A DNA stretch of 64,000 nt from Hormiphora californensis (taxonomy: Eukaryota; Ctenophora; Tentaculata; Cydippida; Pleurobrachiidae). Where the stretch lies: the NCBI GenBank assembly GCA_020137815.1, contig CM035355.1:3492750-3556749 (forward strand), in the 5' to 3' direction. Below, piece by piece: positions 39,601 through 62,670 of this stretch. The first letter of the stretch is position 1, and each line of letters begins with the position of its first letter. A model generated the notes under the pieces. The model saw only the letters and a program-made list of their open reading frames with translations, ran no database searches and was not told where the DNA came from. The translations under genes were made by a program, and so were the position numbers.

Positions 39601-39656
<56 letters not shown>
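39554..39656. repeat. (GA)n microsatellite
   Basis: GA repeat with TGAG interruptions directly abutting the right arm of the long inverted repeat. Confidence 0.9.
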
Positions 39657-40681
<1,025 letters not shown>

Positions 40682-40954
40682 CCATTCTAGAGAACATTCA
40701 TTCGGTTTAGCAACTAGTACTATGCAGCATATCCAGCATATATACATACATATATACTCTGCTTCACCGTTCCATCTCAGCTTCTTTTAAGTTCTGTTTA
40801 TCTTCAAAGGTGTCCTATAGCATTACATTCTAATTTAATTTGTGGCATCCCTTGTGTGTGATATATGAGCATAAAAGTAAAACATTCTTTGTGTGATTCG
40901 AGTCTCGTGGAGAAGTTTCCTGTTGTAATGTAGATAGCAATTCTTCATAGAGAA

Positions 40955-43734
40955 ATGGTGTTGAAGAAGTGTCACCAGTGAGTTTTACTTCTATTAGTAA
41001 CCTGTCTGCACTCTATACTACTACAGCAGTCTAATGCATGTTTGTTGCATGCTATAATAATTGCCATGAAATATGTGTTGACAATGTTTGTACATGCACA
41101 GCGGACTAACACGGGGGATTACGGGGGCTCGAATAGATCGCCCGTATAGATCGCCCGTACCAGTCCCCCGTACATTTGCTTTGCGCATTACGTTTCATCG
41201 CACTTTCACCACAACAAAACACTTGCGCGTTACGCGCATGTGTTTTTTTGTGGTGAAAGTGTGGTGAAACGTAATGCGCAAAGCAAATGTACGGGGGACT
41301 GGTACGGGCGATCTATACGGGCGTCTCATCCGGGCCCCCGTAATCCGCTGCCTAATACCGGTGTGGTACAACATATTTGAGGTGTTGAACTGAGTGCCGT
41401 TATACAGTACAAGCTCACTTTTATTGTGGCGTTTAGTGCATCTGCATTTTAGTCAAGATATTGATTTGAGAGGTGTATAGAGCGGCCAAGAGTGTATGAA
41501 TATTACCTACTAGGTATAACAGTACAGAAAAAGTCTGAGAGAGTATGGGACCAGATTAGGTCTCATACTTCGAGTTCACTAGCTTGTTGACAGTACCTAT
41601 CTCCACTGGTAACTTGCTGTGCAGGGAACACACATCTCTCTAACAACTTCTGTTTTCCTTGTTTCAGCCCATCAATGGGGGAGCCACGGCCTCCGATGAC
41701 CATTTTTAGTGGGCAAAGCCATCGGTCCTTTGCTGAGGATGTCTGCAAGTGAGTACACATCTTTGAACATTTTCAAATATGGCCCATTTTCACAACTTTC
41801 ATCTTTGTTTAATCTCTTTTTTATACCTTGTTGTTCAATTTTCAGTCACGTCGGCATTCGATTGGGCCTGGCGACAGTTAGTAACAATAGTTCAACAGAA
41901 ACAGATGTCACTTTGAATGAAAGTATTCGAGGTAGGTATCTAAGTAGGCATACGCTCCAGACCTGTCTAGCGACGCCGAGCCGATCAAAACGAACGGCTT
42001 CATATTTTTCACATGCCAGCTGCCAGCTGTCTACTCTATACAGTGTTTGTCTCTGGCCTTTGTTTTGTGGATAATTCCCATCAACTCTGCATATTTTGTA
42101 ACATTCTCTAATTTAGGCAAGGAAGTGTTTGTGATACAGAGTGGCTCAAAACGGGTGAATAATGATGTTTTTGAGATGCTCAACCTCGTATACGCCTGTA
42201 AAACATCCTGTGCTCGGCGTGTTATAGGTATGAGGTCGACCAGTGTTAGGTTGTCGATGTTTATCGAATCTTGGAGTGACAGCAAACTACCAAGATCTTT
42301 CATTGCATTCTACTATTGTTCTGACCGATACAGTTTGTAACAAGGGTATCGTTTTCAGCGGTGGTTCCCTATCTTCCCTACTCGCAGCAATGCCGCATGA
42401 GGCGGAGAGCTTGCATTACTTCTAAACTTATCGCAAAGATGATGTGCAACGCAGGTAGGATTCCTAAATTTGTACCTATTCCAATTGATACACTCTGTAG
42501 TACCTTGTACCCTCTTTAACATGCAACTTGGTCTGTCTGCAGTTCTTTCCAGCATCTTGAAATATCTTGATTGATTGTGTTCTGCAGGTATCAATCATCT
42601 GATAACAATGGACCTACATCAAAGGGAGATACACGGGTTCTTCGATTGTTCAGTGGACAACTTGCGATCATCGCCCTTCCTTTTACAGGTTTATTCCTTG
42701 TTCGATCTTGAACTTTCTCTTTAGCGAGAAAACTTCATTTTACCAAGTTTTATGCTTCAGGCTTTTAAAGTTCATTTCATTTCAGCAAAGGAATCACATA
42801 ATAAAAGCACACGATACTTCATTCTATTATGCACATATTATTGGTAACTCTAGACCTCTCTCCCCGCAGCACATTCTGGACACAATACCTGACTATAAAG
42901 AAAGTGTGATCATTGCCCGCCACCCAAGTGCCACCCGAAGAGCCACCAGCTACGCGGAGCGTCTCCAGGTCAACTTTGCAGTCATGCACGGTGAACTAAA
43001 GGCCGAGGAAGAGGTACGATCTTAATTCCGGGAACAAAATAGACCTTCAGACTAGTTTATAAACATGGTTAGCGTATGTTAATTATTGCCATTCAAAAGA
43101 ACTCTCATTTCAGCAAGAAATAGACGGGAGAACATCGCCACCCCTTCCCTCCGTGTTTCCCCAGCAAACCCCGTTCGCGTGCAGCTTCCCAATGCCAATA
43201 CCGAGTATCCAACAGAAAATCAAACCTTCACCAACTCTAGTGGGGACAGTTAAAGACAAGGTAAACCAGAGTTAGAGTAAGCTAAATCTTTCTCTAAATC
43301 GCAGATAACGTTTTCATCAAGACTAAATTATTTCCAGGTTGCCATAGTTCTTGATGACATAATTGATGACGTAGAACCATGGGCTTTATTGGCCGGTTTT
43401 CTGAAGGAGCGAGGAGCACGAAGAGTGGTTGCCATGGCACCCCATGGAATTCTATCGGGAAAGGCGAGGCAATTCATTGAACAAGCATCAAGTCTGGACA
43501 GAGTCGTTATTACAAACACAGGTATGTCTACTAAAATCCTCAATAACGAATTCCAGTTCCACCAAACTTCATTATTATAATCAACCATATGTTTCAGTGC
43601 CATTGTCGGAGGAGCTTCGTTCTCACCCAAAGATCAGCGTGGTTGATGTCAGTAAAATGTTTGCAGAGGCCATCAGACGGACTCACAACGGAGAAAGCAT
43701 GTCAAAACTGTTTACTAACGTTACGGAAGACTAA
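40955..43734 (+). CDS. PRPSAP: Phosphoribosyl pyrophosphate synthetase-associated protein
   Basis: PRPSAPs are non-catalytic partners that form complexes with PRPP synthetase. Exons: 41668-41748 (ATG at 41675), 41846-41931, 42117-42227, 42359-42454, 42588-42688, 42870-43013, 43114-43260, 43338-43521, 43598-43734. From 41675 this gives 359 aa, the family length. Matches: [47 protein letters not shown], the insertion [10 protein letters not shown] that marks PRPSAP against catalytic PRPS, and [11 protein letters not shown] in place of the PRPS PRPP loop. The C-terminus is [11 protein letters not shown] possible upstream coding exon at 40955-40977 (MVLKKCH) splices in frame to 41668, giving 369 aa; which start is used cannot be told from sequence. 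Confidence 0.92.
41100..41350. mobile_element. Palindromic MITE, about 250 bp
   Basis: Arms contain GATTACGGGGGC, GATCGCCCGTAC, AGTCCCCCGTACATTTGCTT and complements. The loop is near GCGCGTTACGCGC. It lies in the possible first intron of PRPSAP. Confidence 0.75.
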
Positions 43735-46128
43735 AAATTGTTACCATTGACGGAAAATCAATTTTTTCCGGGGAACGTTTTTTGTCGAAAATTGCGGGGA
43801 AATGAAATGTTTATTTTGTTGTATAAATTGTTTTATATGTTGATACTGCTGCCAAACGATGTGTTTTAAACTAAATTGGATGGACATTAGACGATGTTTC
43901 CCAAGTTCAGGTGTTTCAATAAGGTAATCTGTTCTGTCGGATGGTGTTCCGATTGTTCACATTTTCCATCCCTTAGTCATCAACAAAAGACAATTAACAA
44001 AATACAATCTACCGCATATAAGTCTACCGACTCGATAATATGGTTTCGGTGGACGATCAGGCTTCCACGCATAATCGATTTACATTGTGAGATGAGGTTT
44101 GAGGTCTCCCTCTAATAGAAATTCGAGTCATTGGTAGATTCACACTTTACTGTTGCCTACGTCGTCGCCATCTCTTTACAAAATGTAATGGTGTATATGG
44201 TGTAATTCACACTGTAAAGTAACACGCCCATGGCCCAGCGTGACATTTTTTAAACTGTATAACCGGCTGTCCAAAACAAATTTTCGACAACGATCGCTTC
44301 TCTTGGTAAACGATTTGGGAGAGTATGCCCATATACTTTGTTCCTTTTATAAACACTTCCTCAAAACCGTTCAATGCTTCCTTGCATCTGATATTTTTCT
44401 TCTATTGTCGTCTGGCTAAACAACCTTCAACCACACATGCCTCAGCAACCACCATATGCCTTGTGAAATTATGTTATTTGAGGCTCATGATACCCTCCCC
44501 TGCTGCATTACTCTGCGGTTGGAGGAGGAAGAGTAATACTGGGTATTGTCATGAAGCACGCCATGCTGCCCCCTGTAAATACAGAGCCGTGTCACTATCA
44601 TCGGGGGATAGCTCTATTTCTCTGATTGACTCCTTATACAGTCTTTTGGTCCTTCATCAGTCTTCCATTGACTTTTGGTACACTCTCAATTCAAGTTTTC
44701 AGATAAATTAGTTTTTGGTAGAATATTGTTTCATTTCATTGTTGAAAATAGTTCAAAGATATGTAATGCCCGTGTGTCTGTGATATAGTGGTATCGTATC
44801 ATCATTATCGCAATATGAACTGATATTATTCTATTTGTCACCATATTTGCCATCCCCTTTTTCAGCATTGCGAATTAAATCTCACCCCTTCTTGAAGTAA
44901 AACTCGTTAAATCGTCATGATCAACCTTTTCATCTAAAGCTTGGCTATACTAGGACTGATTCATTTTATCAATTTATGCAGTATCCAGTATTTTATGTTA
45001 ACTTCATTTTCATAAGTCCATCGTATGAGTGTAAAACGGGAGACCTTCTCAAAGTACGATTTTCGAGAATCACATCTGGCGTCTAAATATACATAGTCCG
45101 ATAGGTTAGGTTCTTTGTCCTAGCCCCATCTTACTAGGAGTAGGCTACTGCAACGACATCATGGTCCTACTGACATCAGCCCCATCTTGCTAGAATAGAT
45201 TTGGAATACGACATAACAGAGCAACCTGAATCATGCTGAAGTTGGGTAGAAAACCGTGAGAGCACTGAGAGTAGCAGTAGCATGTATTCATCCTGTTCTA
45301 CTCCTTAAATTGCAAAACATATTTAATAAATGTTGCCTTTGGTAGACCGCCGTATATCTACTGCACAAAAGATCATGGTTTAATTTAGACAGAATAAACA
45401 GACTAGTCTTTTGCTGCCAAACACATGTTACAAGTCCTTTATTCCAGCAACTTTCACTTATCATATCACAGACTGACCCTCTCTCATAATCTGGAATTTA
45501 GGGGGAGGGGGCCATTGCTTGGAAAGTAATATGCAATTTATAATTGCTAGAGTCTCGAGGAATTCATTTGCGGGAATTGTTTTTTGTGTGAATGCATGTA
45601 TTCGTCATTCCATTGTCCAATTAGTTTTTGAAAGGAAGGGGGTTGAGAGGTTTGGATGCTCAGTCTTTTCTCGCAATTCTATTCAATACCTTTCTGGGCT
45701 TTCTGAGTTAGAAAAAGTTAGAAAAAAACAGAGATCTTGCATATCCGTACAATTCAACGATATTTTTGCAACTGATGCACAGCCATTGATACATTTGTTG
45801 TGTAATATCTCAATCTTCAATCTGTTACAATCGATACGATTACTCTTTCTGAGCATTTTGCTGTGTTTTATTGGCAGATGGAACGAAGCTCTACAAATTA
45901 TATGGTCCCCTAAAATGTTACAAATGTCATAAAACTCACGGAAATGTGAATCTTTGAGTAATTTGCATTTTGGTATAATATGTCGTCTTATGTATTATCA
46001 TATTCATAATATTTACTTTTATTACTGCTAAGTGCTATCGCCTGACAGTAATGTAGGTGTGGTGCTGAAATTATGGACTCCTCTTTTTCAAGAGAATTCA
46101 GAATTTTTCCTCGCCAATTTACAGTGCT
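43735..46128. other. PRPSAP 3' flank and intergenic DNA
   Basis: No further gene supported. Open frames up to 137 codons here lack splice context, domains or codon bias. Confidence 0.5.
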
Positions 46129-46290
46129 GCTTGTAGTCAAATTACCGTAATGAAAATACAGTAAGGAGACGCGCACGGTGCATAACGCAAAAAAGTTCAT
46201 GTGTCAGCACGTACTAGCGCCCTGATTGGTCACGGTTGCGCGTCGTCTTACTGTATCTTCGTTTTCCATTACCGTTTTCCCACTACAAGC
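46129..46290. mobile_element. MITE, about 160 bp
   Basis: Inverted ends GCTTGTAGT, then ATTACCGTAATG, ATACAGTAAG and GACGCGCA with complements on the right. Confidence 0.65.
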
Positions 46291-46554
46291 GACCGTGTAA
46301 GCTTATATCTGGCTGTTGAAAGCTAACTTGACACTTTGCCTGGTAGATTCACAGTGCACTATAGCTTTACTACCGTGAGCCTTTTATTAATCTACCATTG
46401 GTTAACTTGAAATTAACTTAATTTCTTGTGTGGAGCGCATGGAAAGAGGGTCGAGCAAGGCAATTAATTTCTATGTTTATCTTATCAAATTGTACTGGGT
46501 TTATCTAACACATAATATATTCTCCACTAAATTTTTAGCCAGACTGAAACACCA

Positions 46555-54811
<8,257 letters not shown>

Positions 54812-54831
54812 TAGTAGTGGAGATAGGGGAG

Positions 54832-55763
<932 letters not shown>

Positions 55764-58700
55764 CTAAATGTGATAATGGTGATCACAACTGTCTGCTCTT
55801 CTGAAAGGCGATGAATAATAATCTGAGTAAGTAGTCTCCATTTCCTCCTCGGGAACGTGATCGCTACAAGCTGCCGCACACAGGATACTAGATACCAGAG
55901 CTGGCCTCATCCTACTCCTCACTCGAAACACCTGAGTAAGTGAGTTGGACATTGTTGGGCTACTAAACACGTTGAACAGGGGTAGCTACTTCAAAATGGC
56001 CATCTCTAAACGCCGCCCCAACTCACTTACTTATAAGCCATATAAAAAGTAACTGAATGAGTAAAGCAAAAGTTGGAATAATCACTGACTAAAGATTGGG
56101 AATAAAACTAACCGAGTGTTCGTGGGAGAAGTTAGGAAAAGATATTGTGATTCGGTGTTTAGCTGTTTTCATTACAGCTCCCACGGCATGGTAAGGGAGC
56201 TCCCGACCATTCACCGCCCTCATAAACTCTATCACCACCAAACCTGCATGAGGGGGAGGAACGTTGGGAACGTTGGGAACCTTGAAAGAGTTCCACTATT
56301 AGAACAAGGGATCGGCAATATGTCTATCAGTTCTTGTATCGCAGGCATGTACATCAAATAAGTACATTGTAGGTGGACATAATATCTATTATCTGGTCAG
56401 TATGAGTATCATAGTTACTAGGTAGTAGGGGGTCTCATACCGGATACAGCGCGATGAAAGCCCTCCCCGTCGTCTGTGTGGTACTTCCTGGTGTCTGTAA
56501 TAGCGCACTGTCTCCACAGATACAGACGGGAACTCAGTCCAGACAGAAAATCAGGTGGAATCTGGTTGACCTGGTGACAGTGGAGTGTTACAATTAGAGT
56601 CACAAACGCTAAAATAAATTAAAAATTTTATATTGGGAGTTGAGATGACACACATACCCGTCGTTTTGGTGTAGACACGTTAATCTGAATGCTCATTGTA
56701 TCGGAGGGCTCAAATACAAAGATGAAGGAGGAGAGTCTATCAATCATGGCCCACGAGTAGGGGATCACTGAAAACAGATCTGACCGGAGACACCGTGCTA
56801 ACCGCAGCGATTTGAGGAACGAATCTGCACCGTTCTGAAGAAAAAGACACGTCGATAAGAGACGTAAATCTTGGAAATCTAGAATAAACTGCAAAAATAT
56901 CAACCATTCTATCTTGTACCCCACTCCCCCACCCCCCTACTATCTATAATCTACAGCTTACACTTACCGCTAATATCTCGAAATTCTCGTGAGTGACATC
57001 AGTCAGAATGTTGGAGTAGGGGAAGGAGACATCCACTATGTACGGCACACTAAACTCTAACTCTTTTCGTTGATACTCAGTGAAGTCTATCTTGATTGAA
57101 CGATAGTTTTTTAGTGCCAAGAGAAAGTCAATGAAAAGCATGTGGAAGTCTGTGGATTCCTTCTTTCGGGAGCAGACGTAGACCTAGGGAGAATTAAATT
57201 GTTAGCACTATGTGAAAATTAAATATAGTCAGACCCCGATTTACCGGGAGGCTTTGGTGAAAGGGTTTTACCCGGTAAATCGGGTATAATGGGTAAAATT
57301 GAAATGTTTTGATGTTTTATTTCATCTTTCTTACCGCGAGGGCTTCCACAAATCTGAGAATACCAAAGTGAACTCGGCTGAGGAAGAGTTTCAAACAGAG
57401 CAGCTTGCAGACACGTACAAAGGAGAGGGTGGTGGTGGGCTGTCGAGCGAAGAAGTCGTGGTAGCTCTCAAGTAGGGAGGAACTGAAAATAAAGGGGGGT
57501 ATTTTGAAGTCGGTTACATTTTACAGAAACATCTTCGCTACTACCACGAATAATTACGCGTCAAGCGACAAAACCAACAGCAACAGTGGGCTGTGAGCAC
57601 GATTCCTAATAATGGACAAAATTGGGGCAACTTTACCTGGTAAGTGATACAAAATATCAATTTACCTGTATCTCTTTCCCATGTTTTCAATGATAAACGA
57701 CTTATCATGAGAGTCGCTTATCCCCCGTGTCTGTTCTTCGATATGATTTAGTACACGCTCTTGCTGAAAATATACAAAAAAATAACCTTTTTGTACCCTG
57801 CTTTGCACAGAAAGGTAGGGTTGCCTCTATCACCCTCATGAATTAATAAAAAATAACAAGGCCTGAACGAGTTAAGGAGATGAGGAAAGAAAATGAGTGA
57901 ATGCCCAAGGGTTGTCAAACAAATATATCTGCACTTTCTAACCTGTTGCACTGAAAAGGGTAACTCTAAAATATCTGAAGGAAGGTGGTCAGAGCTGGGT
58001 GTGTCTACTCGTGTAACTTGGTCTTCTGTCTCCACCTCTTTTGACTGAAAATATAATAGAGGAAATTTCAGAAACTGGGATTTTTGGAGTTGTCCACTGT
58101 ACTGTTTACAAACAACAGCGTGGTAGTGGTGGTGGGCTTTACAGACCGAAACAACTTCTTCAGCTCTAGCACCCTTATAGGGGACCAAATGAGGACCCAC
58201 CTCTGTCCTCTAACTTCTTCACCTCTTTTTAAAACCCACCTCTAACTTGATATCCCCCATATCAGCCCCCTGATCAGCTTTAGAATGGTACGCACTATCC
58301 TCCTCCTCCTCATCACTCTCGCATCTCAACACGAACTCACTACCAGCCGACACCACACTGGCTCTACTAGTGGTTGTCATGGCAGCGGGAAATATCTCCC
58401 CTGCAGTTTTGAGGTCACCAAGATCACCCAGGATCACGGGCTTGGGAGTTGAGAGCTTTCGGAGGGGTTCTGAGCGCTGAAAGGGATGATGGTAAGAGAT
58501 AACAAATAAATTAGGACACAATTGCGAAACTAAGAAAGAAGTATTCTATAATAGGAATAACTAAGGAATAGAAGAAGAGTATAATTCTGTTGTGTAATAC
58601 CTGTATTGGTGATCCTGGTCCATGGCCGGTGACCATGTCCCTTGCCAGTAACAAGTTTACTGTCGTATCTGCAAGGAAGAGGGACACAAGTTAGTTAGTT

Positions 58701-59623
58701 AGTTACACGTTTTATATTGAACGATGTAAGATCATTTGTCTATTCTCTATATGTACCACGATAATCCACGTATAGCCGATGTAAAAAGTCGTGGGACGTG
58801 GGTCTGGATAACAGTTACCTTGGAATACGAACTGAAAGCCCCCGTGTATCTGGTCGAAATCAGCAATATTCCACGTTAGTACGATATCACGTACACTCAT
58901 GACACAATCTGGACTGTCAAAATCATAGCTCCTGAAATGGTTACACAATTTCACTTATTACCTTGTGAAGGGAGCACGGCGGTAACAGAGATTATTGAAA
59001 ACTGTTCGTGTGTTCTTAATAATTCTTACCTATCTTTGTTTGAAAAGTATAGGACAACATCGATTTCAAAATCAAAAGCTACACAGTGGGGCTTTCTCTT
59101 CTCGTCAAGGATAGCGTATCTGATGGGAAAAAGGAGTTATAACTTTCGTTGAAGCGGGGGGCGAGAGGGTTGGGCAACTGAAACCCAGGTCATACTGAGC
59201 ACAGCCCACGTTTCCTTATACAAAGAGCATGGTATAGGGTTCAAATTCTGGTATTTCTCTCACCTGGTTATACCAAGATTCTGGTTCTCCTCTATGAGAC
59301 CCCTCACACCATATATGGGAATCACGTGACACATAACACCATATATGGGCATCACGTGACACATTTCTCTCACCTGGTTATACCAAGATTCTGGTTCTCC
59401 TCTATGAGGCCCCTCACACCATATATGGGAATCACGTGACACATAACACCATATATGGGCATCACGTGACACATTTCTCTCACCTGGTTATACCAAGATT
59501 CTGGTTCTCCTCTATGAGGCCCCTCACAAGCTCCTCAACACTCTGTGTAACACCACTCCCCTCATAGGGTCGGAGAGTCTCAGAGAGCTCTATCAGAGCA
59601 GAGGAGAAGTATCTCGGATCCAT
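55764..59623 (-). CDS. Unrecognised conserved-looking protein, 584 aa, 13 coding exons
   Basis: I do not recognise the family. Exons from the 5' end: 59484-59623 (start MDPRYFSSALIEL), 59030-59119, 58819-58931, 58601-58668, 58240-58476, 57943-58044, 57666-57763, 57335-57482, 56968-57183, 56658-56834, 56441-56570, 56176-56243, 55764-55931. All joins are in phase with GT/AG, so the frame is under selection. The N-terminal 150 residues look folded (AFDFEIDVVLYFSNK, MSVRDIVLTWNIADFDQ). Residues about 150-280 are Ser/Asp/Glu-rich and probably disordered (ESDEEEEDSAY). The C-terminal 300 are folded and Leu/Phe-rich (FHMLFIDFLLALKNY, VIPYSWAMIDRLSSFIFVFE). No signal peptide or membrane span is seen, so it is likely cytosolic. 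The first coding exon's 3' end is tandemly copied downstream. A 5' UTR exon may end at 59760. Confidence 0.75.
57234..57284. repeat. Hairpin, 14-bp perfect stem
   Basis: CCCGATTTACCGGG ... CCCGGTAAATCGGG with a 22-base loop, in an intron of the 584-aa gene. Confidence 0.7.
59254..59583 (-). repeat. 110-bp tandem triplication including an exon end and its splice donor
   Basis: TTTCTCTCACCTGGTTATAC recurs at 59254, 59364 and 59474. Each unit carries the 3' end of the first coding exon (GLIEENQNLGITR) and its GTGAGAGAAA donor. The two downstream units also carry an inner near-repeat, CACCATATATGGGNATCACG. Confidence 0.9.
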
Positions 59624-59759
59624 TCGATAGAATCTGTAGGGGGGGGGGGGCTTGTTTACTGAAGATAGATCATTGTAGGAACAAACAAAAAGTATCAGAA
59701 TTACGAAGAGAACCATGAATGAGGAAACTAAAATGGAAGAGTAAACTAAAATGGTATAC

Positions 59760-61659
59760 CTTTATGAAAGGCGTGCTATTCCGTTTTGTCAGTTTTCATA
59801 TCAGCTCACACATGGTCCAACACTGCAACAACACAAAGACGAGTTCTATATCGATGTAGCTAACTGAATAGGAAGTTAAAATTAGGAAAATGATATTAAA
59901 CAGTGTCATATAATAGCTCATTATACAGAAACAAAACACATACGACTTTTAAAAATGGACAGAAGGAACTGATTTATCCAAACAGTGAGGGTTTCACCAG
60001 CTCAGCAGCCTAAAATCGCAAATCAAAAGCCAAAACTCCCCGGCCATGTAACGAGGTCAGTGTTATTGGAAAAGACAATGAGAGAGCTCTGTAATCTGAG
60101 ACTGGAAGAGGGGACTTGTGATAAAGTAAGAGAGATAGAGATAGTAAAGAGAGATAAAAGTAAGAGAGATAGAGATAGTAAAGAGAGATAAAAGTAAGAG
60201 AGATAGAGATAGTAAAGAGAGATAAAAGTAAGAGAGATAGAGATAGTAAAGAGAGATAAAAGTAAGAGAGATAGAGATAGTAAAGAGAGATAAAATGAAC
60301 ACACAATGACCTTATTTATTACACCCTGCAGTCCAGCTAGTTCAGGTCTCGAGTACCAGCCAAGAAACACAACTCAAGATAGAATAGAAAAATAATCGGT
60401 AGGTAGGAACATTCAAACTTCAGAGTTCAGAACCACTTCACCCGGTGGGGGATAAAACATGATCGAAAGCTTTGTTTTGTTCAAACGGAGCGCGATGAGA
60501 CAGGGTCGAGCAAGGCAACCATTACGGTAGACAATTGCAACTCAAATCCAATGTGCACGAGCAGTGAAAGACAGCTGCCATATGTTACTCGAGATGGTGT
60601 TACACAGCATTTGAAATACAAGACACCAGTCATTCAAGTTTAGACTGTAGGTCCGGGATTCAATTTCAGAAATGTCAAGTAGGTAGAATAAAGCAAAATC
60701 AGTTAGCTTATTTATATGTTTCTCACTCCTATCTCAGTTTCTTTTTTCTCTATAGGTACCCTGTATATTTATCCATGATGGTATGTGTGAATGCGAAATA
60801 CATGGCATAATATATGTAATCTGTTACATGTAATGACAGGTCGAGTAAGGCTTTGGAACACTAAAACAGGCGACAGTACTGCTGGCTATAATAAATCTCC
60901 GCAGATCTCAAACAAAGCCTAGAGGGGTTCTACAGAATTGTTGATGAAAATAAAATATCGTACAACTCGTCCTAATAATAAATAAGGTGCTATGTATATC
61001 TTTACAAAAGATCGATGAGACAAGAGCTGCCCAAAACAAAGGGGCACCAATCTAACCAATTAGTCATAGCCCCACAACTTGGGATTCCTGGAAATCAAAC
61101 AGTCCAATTTTCAGAGATCAAGAAAATAGAGAGTAATTTGTGTATAAAATTTGAGTACAAAAGCTCTTTTACCCAGACGACAAGGCAGTGCAATCTTTTC
61201 TTTCTCTCTGTCTCTTTCTCTGTCTCTGTTCTCTCTTCAAATCTTGTTCTAACTTCTAACTCCGTATTACACACCAAACCACATATATGTACCACATATA
61301 TATACAACAGGGTATAACATATTCACCGTGTTGTAATATGATTACAATGCTTCTTAGTACTGAGCTGAGTGTGTACGACGACGAAGTATCTGGAATAATA
61401 ATTGGAATAATCTAGAATAATTATTGGGCACGTCGCGCCCTGATCTGTATTTACATGGCCAGGAATAATAATGGGTTTGGTAAAGCAGTCATTTGCATGG
61501 TTGTGGTATCATTGTGTATATATACAGGAAGGAATAAAATTAATTAAATTGGTAGATTTGTAGTAACGGGGTAGTAACAAAGAGTTGTAGGGGAGTAGGA
61601 AGCTAAACCAACACAGGATAATGGAATAGGAAAGGGAGACAGAGAAAATACAAAGGAAA
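59760..61659. other. Intergenic DNA with a 34-bp minisatellite
   Basis: Five units of GTAAGAGAGATAGAGATAGT plus 14 bases run from 60126 to about 60296. No gene is supported; a non-coding first exon of the 584-aa gene may end at 59760. Confidence 0.5.
60126..60296. repeat. 34-bp tandem repeat, 5 copies
   Basis: Perfect or near-perfect copies at 60126, 60160, 60194, 60228 and 60262. Confidence 0.9.
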
Positions 61660-62300
61660 TACCTTATTACCGATATATAACGGAACCTTTAATTAACGAA
61701 ATCAGTAAAAATTTCGTTAATTTTAGGTATCGTTAATTTAGGGTTCCGCTAAATTAATGTTCCTTTAATTAAAAATTGCTTTTTTAGAGTAGCAAATAAA
61801 CAAAACCAAGTCATCGAATATGTTAACAATAACATTTCTACTTCTAGTTTTCTTCCTATTCATCATCATCAATAACTAGTTATAACTTCAACATTTTAAA
61901 ATTGAGATATCAGTTCATTATCTGAATCAGAGTCATTCGTGGGCAAAAACATGGGTCTTAAAACAATACTTTTCAGTAATTATTGTTTGTAATGAGGCAA
62001 GCCCATGTTCTGTCCATTTACAGTAAAAAGGACCTTAATTTCCAACCCTCCCTGAACCAATGGTGACTCAAATGCATGAGGGTCTTGAACAACTACCTCA
62101 AATTCACAACCGTGCTCAATTGCAAAGAATATTATTCTTGATATCTCAATAGGAACATAATTACCATTTTAACCCCATTTTAACCCAGTATTTGTGCTTT
62201 TTGTCAAAGTTTGCTAACCCAAACCGATTTTCGTTAATTAAAGGTACGTTAATTAAAGGTACGCTAATAGGAGGTTCCGTTATATAGCGGTAATAAGGTA
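61660..62300. mobile_element. Mariner-like non-autonomous element, about 637 bp with TA duplication
   Basis: Ends CCTTATTACCGATATATAAC and the complement of CCTTATTACCGCTATATAAC, flanked by TA. Subterminal TTAATTAACG motifs repeat at both sides. No transposase. Confidence 0.75.
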
Positions 62301-62482
62301 TAGTGACACAAAAACGAAAGTATCACAGTAGAAATAGCACGACATACACGCATATGAAGTGTAAATTGGGCACAAAAACAGTGCAATTTGGAATGGAGCC
62401 TGACAAGTGTGGAGTGACACCACTTTCTATTATCTCTCTTTCTCTTTCTCCAACTCTTTCTCTCTCACTATCCCATTTTCCA

Positions 62483-62670
62483 GTGTACCCACACACTTGT
62501 CGCCTCACCAAAGCTCAACCGCAATGTCCTCAAAGGTTACTGGTTCCTATATTAGCAGTGCTACAATTGCAATGTGTTGTGTGTCTCAGGCCGCATTGGG
62601 TTCGGAAGATCAAGGAATGCCTGAATATCACAACAATGGTAGTCTATATGGAAATGATGATTCATTATAA
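62483..62670 (+). other. Possible single coding exon, low support
   Basis: A strong pyrimidine tract and CAG at about 62482 precede an open frame containing MSSKVTGSYISSATIAMCC and ending GNDDSL-stop. No partner exon was found, and no family is recognised. Confidence 0.2.
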
